In this document: in pieces, positions 1 through 8,985 of the stretch
Layout of the letters: every line of letters starts with the position of its first letter
How positions within the stretch are numbered: position 1 is the stretch's first letter
NCBI RefSeq assembly: GCF_000284415.1
Contig: NC_017059.1
Span: forward strand, 516,935 to 560,893
DNA length: 43,959 nt
Source of the DNA: Pararhodospirillum photometricum DSM 122
GTDB taxonomy: Bacteria > Pseudomonadota > Alphaproteobacteria > Rhodospirillales > Rhodospirillaceae
Direction of reading: 5' to 3'
Translations under genes and position numbers: made by a program
The notes under the pieces: model-generated
What the model was told of the DNA's origin: nothing
The model's database searches: none
The model's input: the letters and a program-made list of their open reading frames with translations, nothing else

Positions 1-21
1 GCCTGCTGCCCAACGCGCGAC

Positions 22-52
22 AAAAAAAACCCCCTCCCAAACCGGGAGGGGG
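22..52 (-). terminator. Rho-independent terminator of hemA
   Basis: Read on the minus strand, a 9-bp perfect GC stem (30-38 pairing with 44-52, five-base loop) is followed by a run of eight T (22-29 on the plus strand are A). It lies about 27 bases past the hemA stop, the classic form and place for an intrinsic terminator. Confidence 0.9.
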
Positions 53-78
53 AGGAACGACGATCGAAGGAAAAAGCG

Positions 79-1296
79 TTAGGCCGCGGCGCGACGCTCG
101 ATCCCCAGGTGCTGCCACACATCCAGTAGGGCCCGCACGAGATGATCAATGTGGGCATCGCTGTGCAGCGGCGTCGGGGTGATGCGAAGCCGCTCGGTGC
201 CCTTGGGCACGGTCGGGTAGTTGATGGGCTGCACATAGATATCGTGCTTCTGGAGCAACAGGTCGCTGGCCATCTTGCACTGGGTGGCGTCGCCCACCAT
301 CACGGGGACGATGTGGCTCACCGAAGGCATGACGGGCAGGCCGACTTCGCGCAGGCGGCGCATCACGGTAGCGGCGCGCTCCTGATGCAAGACGCGCAGC
401 TCGTTGTGCTCCTTGAGGAAGCGCACGCTGGCCAGAGCCCCGGCAGCCACGGCGGGCGGCAGGGAGGTGGTGAAGATGAAGCCGGCGCCGAAGGAGCGCA
501 CGAAATCCACCAGATTGGCCGAGCCGGCGATGTAGCCGCCAACCACGCCGATGGCCTTGCCCATGGTGGCCTGGATGATGGTGATGCGCTCGCGCTGGCC
601 ATCGCGCTCGGCGACGCCCGAGCCGGTCTCGCCATACATGCCGACCGCGTGGACTTCATCCAGATAGGTCATGGCGTTGTACTGATCGGCCAGATCGCAG
701 ATCTTTTCGATCGGGGAGATGTCGCCATCCATCGAGTATACGGACTCGAAGGCGATCAGCTTGGGATGCTCCTTCGGGTACTTCTTGAGGAGCGTCTCCA
801 GGTGCTCGACGTCGTTGTGACGGAACACTTCCTTGGCGGCCCGGGAGTGCCGGATGCCCTCGATCATGGAATTGTGGTTGTCGGAGTCGGAGAAGATCAC
901 CAGATTGGGAATCTGGGCTCCGAGGGTCATCAAGGTGGTCATGTTGGCGACGTAGCCGCTGGTAAACAGCAGGGCCGCATCCTTTTTGCACCAGGAGGCC
1001 AGCTCGTCTTCCAGCAGAACGTGATAATGGTTGGTGCCGCTGATGTTCCGGGTGCCCCCAGCGCCGGCGCCATTGCTCTGCACGGCTTCGGCCATAGCTT
1101 CCAGAACCACCGGATGGATGCCCATGCCCAAATAGTCATTGGAGCACCAGATCGTGACGTCGTGCGGCTTGCCATCTCGGTAGTTACGTGCCTTGGGGAA
1201 CGCCCCCACCTGGCGTTCGAGATCGGCGAAGACGCGATAGCGCCCCTCGTTCTTCAGACCGGACAGCCTGTCGGCGAAATAGCCTTCATAATCCAT
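79..1296 (-). CDS. hemA: 5-aminolevulinate synthase
   Basis: PLP enzyme that condenses glycine with succinyl-CoA to 5-aminolevulinate, the first step of haem and bacteriochlorophyll synthesis by the C4 (Shemin) route of alphaproteobacteria. The 405-residue protein starts MDYEGYFADRL and has the expected family length. The PLP lysine sits in TMGKAIGVVGG (Lys247), and the glycine-rich GAGAGGTRNISGT and DEVHAVGMYG segments are present. The reading frame stays open upstream to 1629, but the start at 1296 is chosen because AGGAGA lies about 9 bases ahead of it and known ALAS proteins begin here. It is a single-gene unit with its own terminator. A candidate promoter is 255 bases upstream. Confidence 0.97.
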   Translation of the reverse strand: MDYEGYFADRLSGLKNEGRYRVFADLERQVGAFPKARNYRDGKPHDVTIWCSNDYLGMGIHPVVLEAMAEAVQSNGAGAGGTRNISGTNHYHVLLEDELASWCKKDAALLFTSGYVANMTTLMTLGAQIPNLVIFSDSDNHNSMIEGIRHSRAAKEVFRHNDVEHLETLLKKYPKEHPKLIAFESVYSMDGDISPIEKICDLADQYNAMTYLDEVHAVGMYGETGSGVAERDGQRERITIIQATMGKAIGVVGGYIAGSANLVDFVRSFGAGFIFTTSLPPAVAAGALASVRFLKEHNELRVLHQERAATVMRRLREVGLPVMPSVSHIVPVMVGDATQCKMASDLLLQKHDIYVQPINYPTVPKGTERLRITPTPLHSDAHIDHLVRALLDVWQHLGIERRAAA

Positions 1297-1552
1297 TGCC
1301 GGATTTCTCCTGATCTCATTTCCCTGGACGGGGCCCAGCCGGTGATTTTTCCCGGTAGATCCCTTCCCCCAGAGCCCCTCGGCTCCGCGGACAGGAGAGG
1401 CCAGTGCCCGATAAGACGGGTGAGCCAGCGCCCGGATCCGAAAACCCCTTCGGAAAGGCTCTCGCTTCTCCCGGAAAGACTCGCCTGCCCCGGGATCCCA
1501 CCACCACGTCTTCCGCGCGTCACGCGCCGTTTCCCCTGTGTCGCGGGAACGG

Positions 1553-1580
1553 AGGATAAAGGTGTACGCGGCGTTGTCCA
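1553..1580 (-). promoter_or_regulatory. Candidate hemA promoter
   Basis: On the minus strand TGGACA (1575-1580) and TATCCT (1553-1558) are 16 bases apart, resembling -35 and -10 boxes. The implied leader is about 250 bases, which is long; this is a pattern match only. Confidence 0.3.
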
Positions 1581-1707
1581 GTGTGGATGCGTTCTGGAGC
1601 CCGTCTTTTTTCCGACACGAACGGCCCACTTCCGACGCATTATTGTCCCTCTCCAGGGTGTGGAATCGTCCAGCCCGCCGGTAATCCCGATCAAAACACT
1701 TCGCGAT

Positions 1708-1735
1708 TTGACTTCGGCGGTCCTCTGCCTAGAAT
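1708..1735 (+). promoter_or_regulatory. Promoter of the Usp gene
   Basis: TTGACT (1708-1713) and TAGAAT (1730-1735) are 16 bases apart, five of six matches at each box of the sigma70 consensus. It lies about 75 bases ahead of the Usp start codon in the right orientation. Confidence 0.6.
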
Positions 1736-1810
1736 TATTCAATAAGTAGGGTGGCGCCGGCCCGCCTTCCCTCAAAGGGGTGACGTGGTCGGTTCAGGAG
1801 GAGAAATACC

Positions 1811-2647
1811 ATGTCATTCAAAGACATCCTGGTTCACGTAGACAACTCTGTCCCAAGCCGGGCCCGGCTCGACGCCGCCGTGACCCTGGCGGGTCGGCAT
1901 GGGGCGCATTTGACGGGTCTCGGAGTCAGGATCGTCCCTCAAGTCCCGGGCTTTATCCTGTCACAATTGGGCTCGGAGGTGGCAGACGCCCAGCGTCGCC
2001 ATGCCGACCATGCCCTAGATGCCGCGCGCACTTTGTTCGAAACTACCGTCCGACAGGCCTCCATCGCGGCGGAATGGCGCGACGCGGAGGCCGACGCGAC
2101 GGAAACCTTCCGCCTGCATGCCCGCTACGCCGACCTCGTGATCGTGGGCCAAGCCGACCCGCGCGACGACGCTCCCCTCGGCTTGGAGGGCCTGACCGAT
2201 ACTTTGCTGCTGGAAGCGGGCCGCCCCGTGCTGGTGATTCCCTATGTCGGAACCCTCCCAACGATCGGCCAAACGGTGATGATCGCCTGGAATGGCAGCC
2301 GCGAGGCCACACGGGCGGTCCACGACGCCCTGCCCTTCCTGCGCGACGCCAAGCGGGTGGAGGTGAGCGTGGTCAATCCCCATTTGGGCACCAGCGACGA
2401 GGGCGACCTGCCGGGGGCCGACCTGTGCTTGCACTTGGCACGCCATGGGATCCGGGCCACCGCCCACGCCTTGCATGCCGAGGACATGGACGTTGGCGCC
2501 ATGATCCTCTCGCGGGCCGCCGAGGAAGGGGCCGATCTCCTGGTGATGGGAGCCTGGGGCCACTCGCGGCTGCGCCAGTTGATCCTGGGGGGCGTCACCA
2601 GCCACTTGCTGCGGCACATGACCCTGCCGGTGCTGATGAGCCACTAA
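1811..2647 (+). CDS. Tandem-domain universal stress protein (UspA family)
   Basis: Cytoplasmic stress protein of 278 residues made of two UspA domains: roughly 1-145, starting [13 protein letters not shown], and 155-278. The second domain keeps the ATP-binding signature as [18 protein letters not shown] (the Gly-x2-Gly-x9-Gly pattern), followed by the usual LPVLMSH end; the first domain's loop is degenerate. The start is set by a strong GGAGGAG eight bases upstream. It has its own promoter and stands alone. Family members bind ATP and help survival under starvation, oxidative or redox stress; the specific trigger here cannot be read from sequence. Confidence 0.93.
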   Translation: MSFKDILVHVDNSVPSRARLDAAVTLAGRHGAHLTGLGVRIVPQVPGFILSQLGSEVADAQRRHADHALDAARTLFETTVRQASIAAEWRDAEADATETFRLHARYADLVIVGQADPRDDAPLGLEGLTDTLLLEAGRPVLVIPYVGTLPTIGQTVMIAWNGSREATRAVHDALPFLRDAKRVEVSVVNPHLGTSDEGDLPGADLCLHLARHGIRATAHALHAEDMDVGAMILSRAAEEGADLLVMGAWGHSRLRQLILGGVTSHLLRHMTLPVLMSH

Positions 2648-2657
2648 GGGCCAACGT

Positions 2658-2686
2658 CCGGGAGGGAGCACGAGGCTCCCCCCCGG
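2658..2686 (+). terminator. Hairpin downstream of usp
   Basis: Twelve-base arms (2658-2669 and 2675-2686) pair with one A-C mismatch, 10 bases after the usp stop. There is no T-run, so factor-independent termination is uncertain. Confidence 0.35.
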
Positions 2687-2937
2687 CCGGTCAAGCCCTG
2701 GCCTCGCGTCCCGCCCGACGCTGGACGGGCGGGCACCGGGATTCCTTCCCGGCTTGGGGACGGGGCCGTCCGGAGACGAGAGAAACGATGGGACGCGGCA
2801 CCTTGACTCACAGTGCACGCCAGCGCAGTGACAGCCGTCACATCCTTGCCGCTGCATTGCCTTTCCCCGGCCGGGGCCGATACAGTGCGGTGCATCCAGG
2901 GCCCCCGGACGCCCGGACCAGAAAAAGGAAAGCAACG

Positions 2938-3801
2938 GTGCTTGGGTATTTGCGGCATGTGGAGGCGTGCAACACGCACGATCTCACGGGTTTGACCGGG
3001 TTTTTCATCGAGGATCAGCGGGTGGGCTGGCTGCGTCCTGGCTTGGCCCGGCGTCTTCAGGCCTTTGACCGCGTTTTTGTTACCACGCCCCAGGGACTCG
3101 GCCTTCATCCCTCCTTGCGCGGCCCCGAGGCCCGCACCCGCGCCGTCGCCGAGGTCCTTGCTCAGTTGGCCGATGACGGGGTGGTGCCCGGACCGCGCGG
3201 CGAAATGTACCGGGTCAACCGGGGCTGGAGCGAGCCCACCTTGATGCTTCTGGATCGTGCCTTTGTCCCGACCTTCGGCGTGCGGGCCTATGGCGTTCAT
3301 CTCAACGGCATCGTCGGCAGCGGCCCGGCCATGAAAATGTGGATCAGCCGGCGCAGCCCCGACAAATCGGTGGCCCCGGGCAAGCTCGACAATCTCGTGG
3401 CTGGAGGCCAGCCGGCCGGCCTTTCCCTGCGCGACAATCTGGTCAAAGAGTGCGCCGAGGAGGCTGACATGCCCCGCGCCCTGGTCGAGCAGGCCCATCC
3501 CGTGGGGGCGCTGACTTATTGCGTGGAAACGCCGGCCGGCCTGCGTCCCGACACCTTGTTTGTTTACGATATCAGCCTGCCCGCGTCGTTCACGCCCCGC
3601 AACACCGATGGCGAGATCGCCGAATTCATGCTGTGGCCCATCGCCCGCGTTTTGGAAACGGTGCGGGACACGGACCTCTTCAAGTTCAACGTCGCCTTGG
3701 TGATTATTGACTTCGCCTTGCGCCACGGCCTCATCGACCCCGACCGCGACCCCGATTACATGACCCTGCGCGCCGGCCTGCACGCCCCCTTGCCTCTTTA
3801 A
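2938..3801 (+). CDS. Nudix hydrolase with N-terminal DUF4743 domain
   Basis: A 287-residue protein related to the Tnr3-like Nudix branch. Residues about 1-115 match the DUF4743-type N-terminal region, and about 120-280 form the Nudix fold. The Nudix box is [20 protein letters not shown]: the catalytic Glu pair (EE) is present, but the first box Glu is Leu, as I recall for this subfamily. A GTG start is chosen because AAAGGAA precedes it and the homology begins there; the open frame continues upstream only as a shadow of usp. Substrate is unknown; a nucleoside or thiamine diphosphate-type compound is plausible from relatives. Confidence 0.88.
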   Translation: MLGYLRHVEACNTHDLTGLTGFFIEDQRVGWLRPGLARRLQAFDRVFVTTPQGLGLHPSLRGPEARTRAVAEVLAQLADDGVVPGPRGEMYRVNRGWSEPTLMLLDRAFVPTFGVRAYGVHLNGIVGSGPAMKMWISRRSPDKSVAPGKLDNLVAGGQPAGLSLRDNLVKECAEEADMPRALVEQAHPVGALTYCVETPAGLRPDTLFVYDISLPASFTPRNTDGEIAEFMLWPIARVLETVRDTDLFKFNVALVIIDFALRHGLIDPDRDPDYMTLRAGLHAPLPL

Positions 3802-3815
3802 AGGCCTCAAGAGAA

Positions 3816-3850
3816 CGAGGGGTCTAGGGAGGCCGCGCCTCCCCAGCCTT
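3816..3850 (+). repeat. Dispersed palindromic repeat, copy 1
   Basis: Copy of the GAGGGGTCTGGGGAGGC-cgc-GCCTCCCCAGCCTT family, 14 bases after the Nudix stop, followed by T-rich sequence. It has one change (TAGGG for TGGGG) that weakens the stem. It could serve as a transcription terminator. Confidence 0.85.
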
Positions 3851-3881
3851 CCTTTCCCCGCTGCTTTTTTACCGCCCCCTG

Positions 3882-3909
3882 TTGACACAGGGCACCCGGC
3901 CCCCAACAT
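3882..3909 (+). promoter_or_regulatory. Possible heat-shock type promoter of hsp20
   Basis: TTGACA (3882-3887) and CCCCAACAT (3901-3909) are 13 bases apart, resembling the sigma32 pattern. The leader would be near 190 bases. Weak pattern match, supported only by the Hsp20 gene that follows. Confidence 0.3.
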
Positions 3910-4103
3910 CATTCCCCAGGAAGCCGGGCCCTCAGGGACGGCGACCAACAGTGGGGATGGTGCCGCCGGGCGGGCTGTTCCCGGGATCAGGGGGCGCATA
4001 AGCGGTCCTGATCCTGGCCCGACCGGTGCGTCATCCTCTCGCGTCAAGGATGCAGTCCACAAAGGATGCGTCCACCCCATGTCGCTCGACGGAGGATATG
4101 ATC

Positions 4104-4568
4104 ATGCGGACCTCTTTAGACCTGTCGCCGCTTCATCGCTTTGCCATCGGCTTTGACAACGTCAGCCGGCTGCTGGATGCGGCCTCGCGCCTGGATGATC
4201 AGGCGGTTGCCTACCCCCCCTATAACATCGAGAAGACCGGTGAGACCCAGTACCGCATCACCATGGCGGTGGCGGGCTTTGCCGAGGATGACCTGAGTGT
4301 GGTCCTCACGGAAAACACCCTGGTCATTGCCGGACGCCTCGATCGGGCCGACGACGCCCCATCGCGTTTCCTGCACCGGGGCATCGCCGGCCGGGCCTTC
4401 GAACGGAAGTTCGAGCTTGCCGATCATCTTCGGGTGGAGGGGGCCAGCTTCGTGAATGGCCTGCTGCACGTTGATCTTGTGCGCGAGGTGCCCGAGGAAA
4501 AGCAGCCGCGCCGCATCGCCATCCAGAGCGCGTCCGCACCCAAGGGAATCGAGAGCCAAGCGGCCTAG
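4104..4568 (+). CDS. Hsp20/alpha-crystallin family small heat-shock protein
   Basis: ATP-independent holdase chaperone of the IbpA class, 154 residues. The N-terminal LDLSPLHRFAIGFDNVSRLL is typical of alphaproteobacterial Hsp20. The alpha-crystallin domain spans about 35-130 (YPPYNIEKTGETQYRITMAV, then AGFAEDDLSV), and the C-terminal I-x-I anchor appears as IAI. Start at 4104 is chosen because GGAGG is 8 bases upstream; an in-frame ATG two codons earlier is too close to it. A copy of the dispersed repeat follows the stop by five bases. Confidence 0.93.
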   Translation: MRTSLDLSPLHRFAIGFDNVSRLLDAASRLDDQAVAYPPYNIEKTGETQYRITMAVAGFAEDDLSVVLTENTLVIAGRLDRADDAPSRFLHRGIAGRAFERKFELADHLRVEGASFVNGLLHVDLVREVPEEKQPRRIAIQSASAPKGIESQAA

Positions 4569-4573
4569 TCTTC

Positions 4574-4609
4574 CGAGGGGTCTGGGGAGGCCCACGCCTC
4601 CCCAGCCTT
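4574..4609 (+). repeat. Dispersed palindromic repeat, copy 2
   Basis: Family copy five bases past the hsp20 stop. The centre is CCCAC instead of CCGCG. Its last bases overlap the stop codon of the convergent lipoprotein gene, so it sits exactly between two gene ends. Confidence 0.85.
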
Positions 4610-5702
4610 ACTTCTTCCCCCCCGCCAGAATCGCCCCCACCCCCTCCAACGCTCCCTGGGCAATATCATACGCCAGCCTGCCCCACGGCTTGGCCAGCAG
4701 GCCCGACGGCACAAAGTTCTGCTGGCGCACCGAGCCCACGACCTTCCCGCTCCCGGGATCGGTGACCTCCCAGACCAGTTCGATCTTGTCGCGCCCCCCC
4801 GGCGCCGGGACACTGGTAATGGTGGCGACCAAACCAAAGGTGGCGCGCTTGGGATCATCGGTCACCCGCACCCCAGCCGCGCGCATAAGGGTGGTCAAGG
4901 CTTCCCCAAGGGCCGTGACCCCGTCGCCCGGAGCCTCGGTAATGGTCGGCCTGAAGGCCACCACCTGGGCCGCGGCGGCCTGACGCTGGGCTTCCTTCGC
5001 CTCTTTTTCCGTTTCCACCGGCCGCGCCTTGACGGCGGTGGGCGTGGGCGGCACCTCGTCCAGGGCCGAGGGCGGTGGCGGCGCCTTGCGCCCCGGGGGT
5101 GCGGCGATGTCGTTGCGCGGCCCCCGCGCCTGGACGGCCGCCAACGCGCCTTCCGGTGACACGCTGCCCAGGCCGGGATCAACGCCCAGCACGGCCTCGA
5201 CCCGCCGCACGATGGGCACCCCCACCGCCTGGGCCGCTTCGGGCGCGGCGGTTTCCCACAGGGAGGCGGGCACCGTCACGGTGCGGATTTCCTCGGCGAG
5301 GGCTCGGCCATTTTCGTCAAGTAAGCGCCAAGCGACCTGAAGAGCCAGGGTACCCGGGGGGGCAAAGCCCGCCTCAAGGCCAATCAAGGGATGGACCGAG
5401 AGCCCCAGGCGATGGCCCAAACTGCCGCTGGCGTTGACATCGGCCGGAACTCCCTCGGCGCGAAGAAGCTCGGCGGTTTCCAGGGCGATCAACCGGTTCC
5501 ACGGCAGGGGCACCCCCTCGGCCGGGGCGACGGTGACTCCCGTCCCCGAGCGCAAGGCGACGAGGGGGTTGAGGGCGGCGGCCACGGTATCGTCGCCGTG
5601 GGCAAACGGCCGGGGCACGCTGCCACAGGCCGACAGCCCGACCATCGCCAGCCCCAGGAGCCCAACCCCTGGGAGCCGCAGCTTCCCCCAGCGCCGGCAC
5701 AC
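4608..5702 (-). CDS. Putative lipoprotein of unknown function
   Basis: A 364-residue protein with a lipoprotein signal: short basic N-terminus, hydrophobic stretch 12-22, lipobox LSAC with lipidation Cys26. Two alpha/beta-looking regions (about 35-190 and 255-364) are separated by a Pro/Ala/Lys-rich linker near 205-250 (GRKAPPPPSALDEVPPTP). The start is GTG, four bases past the pgeF stop, with CTGGAG about 12 upstream. It is the last gene of the pgeF unit. It is probably anchored in the outer or inner membrane facing the periplasm. I do not recognise a catalytic motif. Confidence 0.8.
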   Translation of the reverse strand: MCRRWGKLRLPGVGLLGLAMVGLSACGSVPRPFAHGDDTVAAALNPLVALRSGTGVTVAPAEGVPLPWNRLIALETAELLRAEGVPADVNASGSLGHRLGLSVHPLIGLEAGFAPPGTLALQVAWRLLDENGRALAEEIRTVTVPASLWETAAPEAAQAVGVPIVRRVEAVLGVDPGLGSVSPEGALAAVQARGPRNDIAAPPGRKAPPPPSALDEVPPTPTAVKARPVETEKEAKEAQRQAAAAQVVAFRPTITEAPGDGVTALGEALTTLMRAAGVRVTDDPKRATFGLVATITSVPAPGGRDKIELVWEVTDPGSGKVVGSVRQQNFVPSGLLAKPWGRLAYDIAQGALEGVGAILAGGKK

Positions 5703-5706
5703 GATG

Positions 5707-6471
5707 TCAGCGCTCCAGCACGATCACCGACAACAGGCGCCCGTAGTCGGTCACACCGCGCTGGCTGGAGCGGCGGTAGCTGAAAAACCGGGCTTCCTCG
5801 CGATAGGTATCGCACGGCGTGGGCATGACCTCGGTCACCCCCAACCGCACCAGACGCTTGGCGATATACCCAGGCAGGTCGAACAGGAAATGCCCCTCGC
5901 GGCGCGCGTTGGCAAAAAACATCTGGTTGGTCTCGTCCTCGGCCAAAAAGGCCGCCGGAAACTCAGGACCCACCTCATAGGAGCGCTGGGCGATGCACGG
6001 GCCAATGCCCACCAAAATATCGCGACGCTTGGCGCCCAGGGTTTCCATGGCCGCCACGGTGTTGTCGAGAACCCCGGCCAGGGCGCCGCGCCAGCCGGCA
6101 TGAGCGGCCCCGACCACCCGCGCCTTGGGGTCGGCGAACAGGACCGGGGCACAGTCGGCGGTCAGCACGCCCAGCACCAACCGGGGCGTGGCGGTGACAA
6201 GGCCATCGGCGATGGGGGGCTCCCCCTCCCAGGGAGCGGTGACGGCCAAAACGTCGCTGGTGTGGCGCTGGCTCACGGTGACCAGGGCCTCGGGCGGCAT
6301 CTCGATTTCGGCCAGGGCGCGTTCCCGATTGCGCCGCACGTTTTCGGGATCATCCCCCGAGCCGGCGCCACAATTCAGGGAGTTGTACTCACCCTTTGAA
6401 ATACCTCGGTTGCGAGTAAAAAACCCATGGCGGACGTTGGTCAGGGCGTTGAGCGAGGACACAGTGATCAT
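5707..6471 (-). CDS. pgeF: Peptidoglycan editing factor PgeF (YfiH/LACC1 family)
   Basis: A 254-residue protein of the multicopper-oxidase-like YfiH family, described as a purine nucleoside phosphorylase/oxidoreductase and as a factor that keeps wrong residues out of peptidoglycan. Hallmarks: HGFFTRNRGIS near the N-terminus, VLTADCAPVLF with the metal Cys, AAHAGWRG with the metal His, and GIGPCIAQRSYEVG. The C-terminal FFSYRRS...TDYGRLLSVI is also typical. It lies in the alphaproteobacterial order lgt - midA - pgeF, although here a 300-base gap holding a repeat separates it from midA. Four bases separate its stop from the lipoprotein start. Confidence 0.95.
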   Translation of the reverse strand: MITVSSLNALTNVRHGFFTRNRGISKGEYNSLNCGAGSGDDPENVRRNRERALAEIEMPPEALVTVSQRHTSDVLAVTAPWEGEPPIADGLVTATPRLVLGVLTADCAPVLFADPKARVVGAAHAGWRGALAGVLDNTVAAMETLGAKRRDILVGIGPCIAQRSYEVGPEFPAAFLAEDETNQMFFANARREGHFLFDLPGYIAKRLVRLGVTEVMPTPCDTYREEARFFSYRRSSQRGVTDYGRLLSVIVLER

Positions 6472-6772
6472 CGGTGTGGCTTCCCTGGTGCCCCAGCTTG
6501 GCGCGGACGGACCCGCCCCGCTTGATGCGTTAGGACAAGGTATGACGTTAAGTCCAACAAAGACCTAGGAACATTGATGCCTGATGCAAGAGGGGGCGTC
6601 AATGCCGGTGGGTCGGCCTGCACGGCGATCGGGTGACGGGGGCATCCCTCAACGCGAAGGGCCACCGTCAACGAGGGGTCTGGGCAGGCCCTGCCTCCCC
6701 AGCCTTCCCTTTATCTCTCGCCCGATTGCCCTGATCGGCCCGCCCCCTGGCCCGACAACGGCCCGGGGCCCA
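6472..6772. other. Intergenic gap between midA and pgeF
   Basis: About 300 bases upstream of pgeF. Apart from repeat copy 3 I see no gene and no clear promoter boxes. Confidence 0.4.
6672..6706 (+). repeat. Dispersed palindromic repeat, copy 3
   Basis: Divergent copy (CTGGGCAGGCCCTGCCTCCCCAG core) that keeps the flanking CGAGGGGTC and AGCCTT. It lies between midA and pgeF rather than behind a plus-strand stop codon. Confidence 0.75.
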
Positions 6773-7822
6773 TCAAAAGCCGGGCAGACCGCCCAGGGTC
6801 GGAGAGGCCAGCCCCATGACCTTGAAATGGGTGCCCATGGCTGTCGGGTCAACCAGCCGACGCACCGCCGCCGCAATATCGCGCTGTTGCGCGGGATCGG
6901 CGGCGCTCATCAAAACGCCGGCACGCTCGCGCAAGCCCAGGGCGCACAGGAACTCACCCTGCCCGACCACCCCGGCCACCTGGGCGCCGTGGGCGGCGGC
7001 GGTGGCGGCGAGCGCGGCGAAATCGACATGGGCGGTGAGGTCGGCCTCGCCCGGAGTCTCCAAGACGGGGACAAACCGATGGGCGCGCAGGGCCTGAAGG
7101 CTGTCGCCGGGGGCGCTGGCCGCCGGGCCGTAATCCAGAAACAAGGCCGCTCCGCCCGCCGCGCACAGACGCTGGGCCAGCGCCGCAACGAGTCGATGGG
7201 CGGCGGGACAGATCTCGCAGATCTCCCCCGGACGCGCCGCCCGGTGGGCCGGTTGCACCTCGGCCGGCGGAGCGTCGAGGGCCGGTCCCCAGGCGAACGC
7301 GAGGGCGCCCTGGCCGTCCCGGACCACCCAGCGCTCGTGCCACGCGCCGGCCTCATCGCGGGCCAGGGAGCGAATGGGCAGGGCATCGAGAAACTCGTTG
7401 GCCAAAAAAATCTGGGGCTGGCCTTGGGGCACGCTGTCCAAGCTGTCGTGCCACGTCACCGGCGCGTCGGCCAAAGCCCGGGCCTGAAGCGCCCGCAAGC
7501 CTGGGCTGGTTTCGACCAGATGGATCGAGAGGGCGGCACGACAGGCCGGCACCACGGCCAGGGCCCGCCATGCATCGGCCATCAAGGTGCCGCGCCCAGG
7601 CCCCAACTCGACCAGGGACAGGGCCGAGGGCTGGCCCAAACCCTGCCAGACCACCGCCGCCCACAGACCCAAAAGTTCGCCCACCATCTGCGAAACCTCG
7701 GGGGCGGTGATGAAGTCGCCCCGAGCCCCGAGCGCCGTACCCCGGGCGTAGTACGCCGCCAGGGCCTGACCCATCCAGGTTTCGAGAGGAAGCCCCTCGG
7801 GCGGTAGGACCGGCCCACTCAT
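6773..7822 (-). CDS. MidA/NDUFAF7-type SAM-dependent methyltransferase (DUF185)
   Basis: A 349-residue class I methyltransferase of the family containing mitochondrial NDUFAF7/MidA, which methylates an arginine of a complex I subunit. Seen here: PLETWMGQALAAYYARG at the N-terminus, the SAM-binding LVELGPGRGTLM, the family motif FLANEFLDALPI, ALFLDYGPA, and the late LTAHVDFAALA. The start overlaps the lgt stop by ATGA (7819-7822), so the two are translationally coupled. The role in complex I assembly is inferred from the family, not shown for bacteria. Confidence 0.92.
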   Translation of the reverse strand: MSGPVLPPEGLPLETWMGQALAAYYARGTALGARGDFITAPEVSQMVGELLGLWAAVVWQGLGQPSALSLVELGPGRGTLMADAWRALAVVPACRAALSIHLVETSPGLRALQARALADAPVTWHDSLDSVPQGQPQIFLANEFLDALPIRSLARDEAGAWHERWVVRDGQGALAFAWGPALDAPPAEVQPAHRAARPGEICEICPAAHRLVAALAQRLCAAGGAALFLDYGPAASAPGDSLQALRAHRFVPVLETPGEADLTAHVDFAALAATAAAHGAQVAGVVGQGEFLCALGLRERAGVLMSAADPAQQRDIAAAVRRLVDPTAMGTHFKVMGLASPTLGGLPGF

Positions 7823-8631
7823 GCGTCGAGGGCCGGCCGGCGCAAAGCCCGGACCAGAAACACGAGGCCGATGACAATCATCGGCAGGGACAACACCTGC
7901 CCCATGGTCACTCCCATCGACAAGAAGCCGATATGGGCATCGGGCTCGCGGAACAACTCGGCCGTGGTGCGCGCCATGCCATAGCCGATCAGGAACAAGC
8001 CCACCAAGGCGCCGGCCCGATTCTTGAGCGCCGTGAAGCGCCAGACGCCCAGCAGCAGGACAAACAGCACCACGCCCTCCAGACCGGCCTCGTACAGCTG
8101 GCTCGGGTGACGCGGCACGTCGCCGCCCCGGGGAAACACCATGGCCCAGGGCACATCGGGGGCCACGCGTCCAAACAGCTCGCCGTTGATGAAGTTGGCC
8201 AGCCGCCCGAAAAACAGCCCAATCGGCGCCGCCACGGCCACCCGATCGCCCACCCTGAGCAAGGACAACCCGCGCAACCGGCAAAAGGCGATGACGGCCA
8301 AGCACACCCCCAGCAAGCCGCCGTGAAAGCTCATGCCCCCATGCCACATCATGGGAATCTCAAGGGGATTGGCCAGGAAATAGAGCGGGTTATAAAAAAT
8401 CACATACCCCAGGCGCCCGCCCAGAATGGTCCCCAAGGTCGCCCAGACCAACAGGTCATCCACCTGGGCATCACTCAGAACCGATGGCTGGGAGGCCCGA
8501 GCCAGGGCGCGGACCAGCCCCCAGCCCAAGGTCAGCCCGGCAATGTAGGCCAGCGCATACCAGCGCACGGCAAACGGACCGATCTCGACCAAAACAGGGT
8601 CGATGACGGGATAAGGCACAGCAAGGACCAT
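7819..8631 (-). CDS. lgt: Prolipoprotein diacylglyceryl transferase
   Basis: Inner-membrane enzyme that moves a diacylglyceryl group from phosphatidylglycerol to the lipobox cysteine of prelipoproteins, the first step of lipoprotein maturation. The 270-residue protein has about seven hydrophobic segments and the Lgt signature GRLANFINGELFGR. The HGGMSFHGGLLG motif (about 100-112) holds the essential His, and RHPSQLYEAGLEG follows. ATG at 8631 is chosen with GAGG 10 bases upstream; a TTG three codons earlier is too near that site. It is the first gene of the lgt-midA pair. Confidence 0.96.
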   Translation of the reverse strand: MVLAVPYPVIDPVLVEIGPFAVRWYALAYIAGLTLGWGLVRALARASQPSVLSDAQVDDLLVWATLGTILGGRLGYVIFYNPLYFLANPLEIPMMWHGGMSFHGGLLGVCLAVIAFCRLRGLSLLRVGDRVAVAAPIGLFFGRLANFINGELFGRVAPDVPWAMVFPRGGDVPRHPSQLYEAGLEGVVLFVLLLGVWRFTALKNRAGALVGLFLIGYGMARTTAELFREPDAHIGFLSMGVTMGQVLSLPMIVIGLVFLVRALRRPALDA

Positions 8632-8985
8632 GACACGCAAACCTCATACAAAGGCCAGGGGCGGGCCCTTGTAGCACAGGGGAGGGTCAGGCCGGGGAGT
8701 CGTTTTCGGGACGCCGCCGGAGAGCCTTGAAAGAAGCCCCAGGATGGGAGGGGCCTGGGGAATCCCCGCCTCCCCAGCCTTCTCTTTTTTGTCTTTCCCT
8801 AGCCGGAATCCCCAATCCCCCGATGCCCCTGCCCTGCGGCCGCCCTTGAGTCGCCGTGCACAATGTGCTGATGTTCGAGGCCTCTCTCCGTCGCCCTCTC
8901 CAGCCGGCCCCAACGGCTTGAGCGCGGCGGGCGGCCCTGGCGGATCCCCCAGGACCAGATCATTCATGACAAGGAACCTATTCCC
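8632..8985. other. Divergent intergenic region lgt / parvulin gene
   Basis: A 354-base gap upstream of both flanking genes. It contains repeat copy 4 followed by a T-run. I see no convincing promoter for either gene. Confidence 0.4.
8746..8781 (+). repeat. Dispersed palindromic repeat, copy 4
   Basis: Diverged copy: GGGAGGGGCCTGGGG, then AATCCCCGCC, TCCCCAGCCTT, followed by T-rich sequence (TTTTTT at 8785-8790). The left arm is partly changed; it lies between two gene starts. Confidence 0.7.

Larger units (their letters stand above)
1297..1810. other. Divergent intergenic region between hemA and usp
   Basis: This 514-base gap between divergent genes holds the candidate hemA promoter (minus strand) and a good sigma70-type promoter for the Usp gene (plus strand). 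The hemA frame stays open through most of it, but the residues are basic and low-complexity and unlike ALAS, so I do not count them as coding. I see no convincing FNR or other operator palindrome. Confidence 0.5.

Noticed and set aside
1..21. Possible gene fragment at the left edge
   Set aside because: Only about 20 bases before the hemA terminator; nothing can be supported.
1297..1629. N-terminal extension of ALAS
   Set aside because: The frame is open but the residues are basic low-complexity, and the ribosome site and family start point to 1296.
142..1749. 535-codon plus-strand frame opposite hemA
   Set aside because: It is the complement of the hemA coding region; composition is His/Gly-rich with no family match, a normal GC-rich antisense frame.
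1780..2937. Upstream part of the 673-codon frame ahead of the Nudix gene
   Set aside because: It overlaps usp in another frame with Arg/Pro-rich nonsense; only the part from the GTG at 2938 resembles a protein family.
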